Shown piece by piece: positions 18,455 to 23,387 of a stretch of 23,387 nucleotides of DNA (positions within the stretch are counted from its first letter, which is position 1; each line of letters opens with the position of its first letter). The notes beneath the pieces were generated by a model. That model worked only from the letters and a program-made list of their open reading frames with translations. It had not been told where the DNA came from and searched no databases. The stretch spans positions 1-23,387 of the forward strand of contig JANQEY010000186.1 of the NCBI GenBank assembly GCA_028278125.1, read 5' to 3'. Source of the DNA: a bacterium (GTDB lineage: Bacteria; Electryoneota; Electryoneia; Electryoneales; Electryoneaceae). Made by a program: the position numbers and the translations under genes.

Positions 18455-18856
18455 ATGGCACAAAGTTATCTTGTAAGTACAAAAATATGCATGACTAAGG
18501 ATGTGGGGACTCATGGCAATCTTTTTGGTGGAAATATGCTGGCCTGGATGGATGAAGCCGCGGCGGCATTTGCCAGGAAATACACCGGGGAGAAACACCT
18601 GGTCACTATCCGACTGAGCGAAGTAATTTTCAAAGTTCCCGTAAAGGTTGGGGAACTGGTAGAATTTTGTGCCATGGATCCAAAAATAGGACGAACCAGT
18701 ATTACTTTCGATCTCGAGGGCAAAGTGCGAAGTAATGTAGTGTTTAGAACTACCTGTACATTTGTTGCTCTCGATGAAGACGGTAAGCCTAAAGAGATCC
18801 AGAAACACGACCACGATGAATGGGGTTCGATTATAATAGATTCAGTAAAACTTTAG
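18455..18856 (+). CDS. Hotdog-fold acyl-CoA thioesterase (YciA/ACOT type)
   Basis: The 133-residue protein has the hotdog helix and its lead-in HGNLFGGNMLAWMDEAAAAFARK (residues 20-42), the typical active-site segment of acyl-CoA hydrolases, with the catalytic Asp in WMDEAA. The strands VTIRLSEVIFKVPVKVGELVEF and RTSITFDLEGKV complete the fold, and the length is usual for single-hotdog enzymes that work as dimers or hexamers. It cleaves acyl-CoA to free acid and CoA in the cytoplasm; chain length cannot be told from sequence. AAGGAGA lies 5 bases before the ATG. It is convergent with the glycosyltransferase gene, whose stop is 20 bases beyond, and no separate terminator is visible. Confidence 0.93.
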   Translation: MAQSYLVSTKICMTKDVGTHGNLFGGNMLAWMDEAAAAFARKYTGEKHLVTIRLSEVIFKVPVKVGELVEFCAMDPKIGRTSITFDLEGKVRSNVVFRTTCTFVALDEDGKPKEIQKHDHDEWGSIIIDSVKL

Positions 18857-18876
18857 CTACTCAGCTGATATACTTC

Positions 18877-20958
18877 TCACCGTCCCGGGGATGGAACAGG
18901 GACAGGACTGTAATCCGGTTTTTCCGGTGTCATCAAGAAGGAACCGGTCTCATCCGTCTGCGGACGCCAGCCGTTTTTCCACTCAACCGCCGGTTCAAAA
19001 TTCGGATAAATCTTCAGTAATTCAACTATTATCTGGTTTGCTTCGTCTTCTCTGCCTTGTGCCCACAAGGAACTGGATATCGCGAAGGGGAAGAATGGAT
19101 TGAGCGGATCGATATCAGCGGCCTGTTTAAACAGGCTTTGAGCTTTTTCCCACTCTCCGGAATCGGCTTCTTTCAATCCTCTTTCACCAATTTCCTGCGC
19201 CAGCAGGGTGCGAATTTCTTTCGATTTCGGTGCCAGCTGCACGGCATTTCGAAAAGCATCTTCCGCTTCATTTCTCATATCCAGCTGCCTGTATGCCAGG
19301 CCAAGTCCACGGTATGCTTCGACTCCTTTACTAGACTCCAGTTCCCGGAGAAAATATTCCACCGCTTCCGCTGCTCGACCCTGTTGCATTGATAACTGAC
19401 CAAGGTAGAGATTTGCCAGGGGAGTAGTGGGGGAATGTTCCAACGCTGCTCTGAAGGATGACATCGCTTCAATGGATTTACCTTCTCGAACCAGTACCTG
19501 TCCTAGCAGGAGGTTTCCATAGGCAGGATTACCTCCTATCGGAACACCGGCAAAATTTCTGTTTAACAAAAAAATGAGCACAAAAACAAGAACAGCGTTT
19601 ACCAGTTCACGACGCCATTTTAACTCTTCGATTTTGAAGTGCATTATAAAATTGACCGCGAATAGTGTAAATATAGCCGCTGTCGGCATCCTGAACCGTG
19701 CACTGAAGAAGAAGAGGATTATACTCAGCAGGTAAAGCAGGGCAATCCCTGCAACGAGACGTTTTTCAGGATATTTCCAGGTATTTATTATTCCCACAAT
19801 GGCAAAGGGTGCTATCAAGCCGAAACCGAGGAACAAAAGTAGTTTTAATAACGGATTTCGATTAGCCATAAAATCAAGATCGCCATTGTTGCTTACCTCA
19901 GCACTCCCGAATGCCAGGAATAATTTCTTTCCAAGTAGTTTTAGACCGTCACCCGGATTAAAAACCAGGTACCTTAATCCCTCTTTATAATAGAATGATG
20001 ATACTTCCGACGGTGACATTATCCGTCCTGTTTTTTGCTCAGCCCATGCATGTGCCTTTTCAGGTGTCCAGAATACACCAAGTTCCGGGTGAAATGCAGT
20101 GTACCCGTTCGCCTGCGAGTTGTTACCAAGGTAAAAATTGATGCCACCGTTAACTGATATCAATACAGGATCGCCCTGCGTCATGTTTCTGAATGTTACT
20201 GGCGCGATAGCTAGGACAACAGCGAGGACAAATGATCCGGCGAAACGCATATTCAGCGAACTATCTATCCTGCGTCTGAAAAGAATATCAAGGCATACAA
20301 GAGCAACTGGAATCAACGCAACCGGACGTGTAATGGCGGTTAATCCCCATAATATCCCCGCAAACACATACCTCTTGATTGAAGGTTTTTCCCTGGCGAT
20401 TAGCGTTAGGTTGATCGATTCGATTGTCAGGTAAATCAGCAGCGATGTAATCAAACCCGTACCACTGAAATGAACCAATAATCCCTGGAACGAAAGAACA
20501 ATTCCTGCGGCAAACGCCACTTTTTTATTGAACAACTTTGTACCGAGCCGATATGAAGCGTTGACGGCTAACGCTCCCAGGAGAACGTTTGCCAACCGCG
20601 CGAAGGGAAATGCCGGGCCGAACAGGAGATATATAATTCCCAGGAAAGTCGGCCATAAAGGTGGTCGGAAAAACGGGCCTGGATCGTATCCCTGCCCACT
20701 TGCAAAAGCGCGCGCGATACGGTCATAATCAACTTCATCAACAATCGGTATAGAAAAGCCAGGTTGCGCTGCCAGGGTAACGAGATAAACCAGGCGGATG
20801 GCAAGCGCCAACAGGAATATTAACAGTGCCGGGCGATCTTTCAGGGAAAATTTTTTCTCAGAGTTGGGGGTTTTATCAGTTTTTGACTTTTCAGTAGCTT
20901 TAGATTTTGAGGATTGTTTACCGTCGTTTCTCAATTTTTTCTGTTCCCCGTCAGCCAT
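18877..20958 (-). CDS. GT39-like integral membrane glycosyltransferase with C-terminal TPR domain
   Basis: The product has 693 residues. Residues 1-38 are a Lys/Ser-rich cytoplasmic tail. The first membrane helix (about 43-63) leads into PIVDEVDYDRIARAFASGQGY, which carries the acidic first-loop motif (DE) of GT-C transferases such as ArnT and PMT, followed by FFRPPLWPTF. Several more membrane helices follow to about residue 470. Residues about 480-665 contain at least four TPRs (for example GQVLVREGKSIEAMSSFRAAL). Such enzymes move a sugar from a polyprenyl-phosphate donor to a protein, lipid or glycan on the outer face of the inner membrane; donor and acceptor are unknown. The TPR part may hold the acceptor or a partner. 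No strong ribosome binding site precedes the ATG. The gene ends with TGA, a second example of TGA as a plain stop. Confidence 0.88.
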   Translation of the reverse strand: MADGEQKKLRNDGKQSSKSKATEKSKTDKTPNSEKKFSLKDRPALLIFLLALAIRLVYLVTLAAQPGFSIPIVDEVDYDRIARAFASGQGYDPGPFFRPPLWPTFLGIIYLLFGPAFPFARLANVLLGALAVNASYRLGTKLFNKKVAFAAGIVLSFQGLLVHFSGTGLITSLLIYLTIESINLTLIAREKPSIKRYVFAGILWGLTAITRPVALIPVALVCLDILFRRRIDSSLNMRFAGSFVLAVVLAIAPVTFRNMTQGDPVLISVNGGINFYLGNNSQANGYTAFHPELGVFWTPEKAHAWAEQKTGRIMSPSEVSSFYYKEGLRYLVFNPGDGLKLLGKKLFLAFGSAEVSNNGDLDFMANRNPLLKLLLFLGFGLIAPFAIVGIINTWKYPEKRLVAGIALLYLLSIILFFFSARFRMPTAAIFTLFAVNFIMHFKIEELKWRRELVNAVLVFVLIFLLNRNFAGVPIGGNPAYGNLLLGQVLVREGKSIEAMSSFRAALEHSPTTPLANLYLGQLSMQQGRAAEAVEYFLRELESSKGVEAYRGLGLAYRQLDMRNEAEDAFRNAVQLAPKSKEIRTLLAQEIGERGLKEADSGEWEKAQSLFKQAADIDPLNPFFPFAISSSLWAQGREDEANQIIVELLKIYPNFEPAVEWKNGWRPQTDETGSFLMTPEKPDYSPVPVPSPGR

Positions 20959-21046
20959 GCGTTAATCCAGTCTTACTCTGAGAATGTGCTCAGAACAAAT
21001 TAAGCTAACTCGATTATCCCTGCAAGGTTTAATCCCTGTATAAATA

Positions 21047-22318
21047 CTAAGCCATCAGGCCGAATTTCCAGGCCAGGAACAGCAGGCTGAAGCCTGTGAG
21101 GAAAACCAGCCCAAGCCATGATAAAATCCTTAGCCAGGCAGGGGGTCGGGCTTCTTCGGGCATATGTTTCCCGGTAACTACCCTGTAGTTGATATACCCT
21201 AGAACTGGAGCCAGGATAAATGATAATGTCGTAGCCAGGTCAACCATAAACTTCATGCTGTCCGGTAAAACACCTAGTAACACCAGTGCACCCGAACAGA
21301 CTATCAGCATCCATCCGAAATAAAGTCCACGGTTATGAACCCTCTGCGTAAATGCAGGTAAAACCAGTTCTGTTGCTTTCCGTAGCACACGAGGGAAGGC
21401 ATCAATGACTGTCAAAGTGGTGCTGAACATGGTAGTAAATGCCGCAAGCAGGATTATCCAGTAACTCCAGCTTCCAAGATTCTGAGTATACATGTTTATC
21501 AATTGTCCGGCAAAAACAGAACCCGACTCGCTGAAAGATTCTCCCGTACCATACATTGTTAATGCGCCAAGAGTAAGGAAAACAAGTGCTAGAAAAGCTG
21601 TTCCGATGTACCCGAGGTTAAAATCAAAAAGTGCTTCTTTGAGCTTAGGAGCATGGCCGGTCTGTTTTTTCCGCTCAATCGTCCAGACCGAATGCCAGAC
21701 GGATATATCAAACGCTGACGGCATCCATCCCATCAAAGCCACCAGGAATGAAATACCAGCCAGATCCCATACAGCGGGTGGGTGAAATCCGGGTTGAGCG
21801 GAACTGCCGTGAGATATTGCGATTATTACCGCTGTGAGTGTTGATAGAGTTAACAGGACAATTATCACCTTAATCATTTTATCGAGAAGGGGGTAGCGTC
21901 CAAATAGTAAAAACAGGGCGCAAATAACAAACAGGATAGCGCTCCAGTTCACCGGATTAATCCCGAATCCGAAAATTCTTTCCGCCAACCCGGCTGTGAC
22001 AACAGTTACTGCTGCTGTAATTGTGAACATCATCGCGAAAGTGAAGAGGAGGTAGATACCCATAGCCCATCTACCGAGACGCAGGTATCCTTCGAGGAGA
22101 GTTTCACCTGTTGCCGCTGCATACCGGGGACCATACTCGAAAAATGGATATTTAAAGAGGTTAGCTACGAGGACAGCCCAGACCAGCAGGAAACCGTAGC
22201 TTGCACCGGCTCTTGTGGATTGTACCAGGTGCGAAACACCAATCGCCGCACCAGCCCAGAGTAATCCCGGCCCAAGGCTTTTAAGAAATCCTGAAAGTCT
22301 AATATCGTTATCTGTCAA
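21047..22318 (-). CDS. Nramp-like metal ion transporter with non-canonical metal site
   Basis: This 423-residue protein has about 11 membrane helices in the LeuT-like layout of Nramp transporters. It opens with LGPGLLWAGAAIGVSHLVQSTRAGA. Classical Nramp proteins have DPGN in helix 1 and MPH in helix 6; here those places read GVSH and GWMPSAFD, so two main metal ligands are missing. It probably belongs to a divergent Nramp branch whose substrate may not be Mn2+ or Fe2+. The start is TTG at 22318: it is the first start-like codon after an in-frame stop (TAA immediately before it), and no Met occurs in the first helix. The ribosome binding site is weak. The stop is TAG. It lies 88 bases upstream of the glycosyltransferase on the same strand. 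Confidence 0.87.
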   Translation of the reverse strand: MTDNDIRLSGFLKSLGPGLLWAGAAIGVSHLVQSTRAGASYGFLLVWAVLVANLFKYPFFEYGPRYAAATGETLLEGYLRLGRWAMGIYLLFTFAMMFTITAAVTVVTAGLAERIFGFGINPVNWSAILFVICALFLLFGRYPLLDKMIKVIIVLLTLSTLTAVIIAISHGSSAQPGFHPPAVWDLAGISFLVALMGWMPSAFDISVWHSVWTIERKKQTGHAPKLKEALFDFNLGYIGTAFLALVFLTLGALTMYGTGESFSESGSVFAGQLINMYTQNLGSWSYWIILLAAFTTMFSTTLTVIDAFPRVLRKATELVLPAFTQRVHNRGLYFGWMLIVCSGALVLLGVLPDSMKFMVDLATTLSFILAPVLGYINYRVVTGKHMPEEARPPAWLRILSWLGLVFLTGFSLLFLAWKFGLMA

Positions 22319-22346
22319 TTATAACTCAACGTTTCCTGATTTCCGC

Positions 22347-22379
22347 AAAAATAAAGCTTCCCGATGAAATTGGGAAGCT
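22347..22379 (-). terminator. Terminator of the right-edge sorting-domain gene
   Basis: An 8-bp stem AGCTTCCC / GGGAAGCT, extendable by one G-U and one A-U pair to a 5-base loop, is followed on the minus strand by TTATTTTTG. It lies 41 bases after the stop at 22420 and before the Nramp-like gene. Confidence 0.85.
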
Positions 22380-22419
22380 GTTGAAACAAGAATATATAAA
22401 AAACTCAGATGACAAAGTT

Positions 22420-23387
22420 CTATTTAATCAGCACCATCTTCTTCATATCAGCGAATTCTGGTGTTTCTATCCAGTAGAAGTACATTCCACTTGCCAGGTT
22501 ACTTGCGTTGAATGTCACCTCATGGATACCTGGAGTCATTCTTTTGTCCACCAGGTCGGCAACCTGTTGCCCAAGAGTATTATAAACAGTCAGCCTGACG
22601 TGTTGTGTTTTAACCAGGGTGAAGCTGATCTGGGTCGTGGGATTGAATGGGTTTGGATAAGCGGAGTGCAATTCGTATTCGCTTGGAATTTCAGAACCGG
22701 TGAAAGTTGTTTCTCCTGTTTCTCCGAACATCCTCTGCAGAACCTCTTTCTGTTTCTGATGGAAATCTTTTATACTGTATGGAACAACTTCAGCATTCAT
22801 TCCAAGAACCGGAAGATTGAGAGGTGTTGAATGATCTATTATCCTGCTGCCACCGTAACCATCCAGTTCTCCACCTTCATCCATTGCCATCTGGTAGTAG
22901 GTTTCAAGCTCATGCAATATGCCGTAAAGTGAATCTTCTTCAGTATCGGCATCCATGATATAATCATCAAGCTGATCAATACTTTCTTCAAAATCACCAA
23001 TACGGTTCTGGAACGTTAACCTTGCCCAAAAAGCTGATGATCCGAGGTCTTCGTCTTCAAGGTAGGATTCGCAATCTTCCACGAGAACACTGTCAGTGAT
23101 ACCGAGCGCATCCCTACACCTTAACCAACCCATAAAAGCAGCAGTGATCCCATCGTCTTCTGCCAGGTCGAGGTAAAGAGTAGCGGCAGACTCATAATAG
23201 CCGTTCAGCTCATAATTCTGCGCTAATGTAAAATCATCTGTGGATAATGCATTCCTGTTTGCTGTCAGGTCATATTCATTAGGATTATAATTAAACCAAT
23301 TGTTTGGAATGAACCAATCATCGCCGTCGCCCTCGCTACCGTAGAAATTCCCAGCACAAATGATGTCATTTGTTGGGGCTGCTGAAC
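22420..23387 (-). CDS. C-terminal part of a secreted protein with helical-repeat region and sorting domain (5' end beyond window)
   Basis: The frame is open from the right edge to TAG at 22420, about 322 residues. The visible N-terminal part has an Asp/Gly-rich stretch (GSEGDGDDWF) followed by NALSTDDFTLAQNYELNGYYESAATLYLDLAEDDG, which reads as TPR-like helices and continues to about residue 200 with paired helices. The last 80 residues are the sorting domain (YPNPFNPTTQISFTL to KKMVLIK) expected on type IX secretion cargo. An internal ATG at 23133 is not the start, because coding similarity continues upstream of it. FCB proteins of this shape often carry long Ig-like or repeat regions upstream, so the whole protein may be large. 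Function unknown; probably cell-surface. Confidence 0.85.
   Translation of the reverse strand, partial: SAAPTNDIICAGNFYGSEGDGDDWFIPNNWFNYNPNEYDLTANRNALSTDDFTLAQNYELNGYYESAATLYLDLAEDDGITAAFMGWLRCRDALGITDSVLVEDCESYLEDEDLGSSAFWARLTFQNRIGDFEESIDQLDDYIMDADTEEDSLYGILHELETYYQMAMDEGGELDGYGGSRIIDHSTPLNLPVLGMNAEVVPYSIKDFHQKQKEVLQRMFGETGETTFTGSEIPSEYELHSAYPNPFNPTTQISFTLVKTQHVRLTVYNTLGQQVADLVDKRMTPGIHEVTFNASNLASGMYFYWIETPEFADMKKMVLIK

Overview
The window looks like chromosome from an uncultured or anaerobic member of the FCB superphylum (Fibrobacterota-Chlorobiota-Bacteroidota and allied phyla such as Cloacimonadota, Marinimicrobia, Calditrichota or Zixibacteria). The main reason is the C-terminal sorting domain with a YPNPFNP-type start and a KMMLLK-type end, seen on five secreted proteins. 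Strong GGAGG-type ribosome binding sites precede many genes, which argues against Bacteroidota proper. I cannot name the phylum. No rRNA, tRNA, CRISPR array or insertion sequence is visible.

Layout. 1-1973 (minus): a secreted protein with a carbohydrate-binding-like domain and a deacetylase-like segment, running off the left edge. 2286-3290 (plus): a secreted TPR protein with a clear terminator. 3375-4638 (minus): an ECF sigma factor overlapping a single-pass membrane protein, probably its anti-sigma factor. It is divergent from dnaK (5088-7004, plus), with a nested dyad in the space between. 7172-8488 (plus): a solitary DNA methyltransferase fused to a staphylococcal-nuclease-like domain. 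8506-18300 (minus): four large secreted proteins and a flavodiiron protein. 18455-18856 (plus): a hotdog thioesterase. 18877-22318 (minus): a GT39-like membrane glycosyltransferase with TPRs and an Nramp-like transporter. 22420-23387 (minus): a further sorting-domain protein running off the right edge.

The main result is in 10408-16934. Three tandem paralogous secreted proteins each carry one in-frame TGA exactly where the first cysteine of a thioredoxin CxxC motif should be, giving UGYC, UPTC and UGPC. Upstream of each TGA, in the same frame, lie a good ribosome binding site, a signal peptide and the strand leading into the active site. Downstream lie the rest of the thioredoxin-like (Omp28-like) domain, beta-sandwich domains, a Rossmann-like domain and the sorting domain. 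Each TGA is followed by a GC-rich hairpin whose 3-base GGC loop sits at bases +18 to +20, with base-pair-preserving changes between paralogues. TGA also ends two ordinary genes here. Together this points to selenocysteine insertion in a family of exported, surface-sorted redox proteins. A standard gene caller would cut each gene into a short leader ORF and a long ORF without a signal peptide.

Two of the three genes share a 41-bp promoter-like element, and all three end in a rho-independent terminator of the same style. The 3' parts of two copies are nearly identical while their redox domains differ, which suggests gene conversion. The flavodiiron gene (O2 or NO reduction) lies directly upstream on the same strand, so a link with oxidative or nitrosative stress is possible but unproven.
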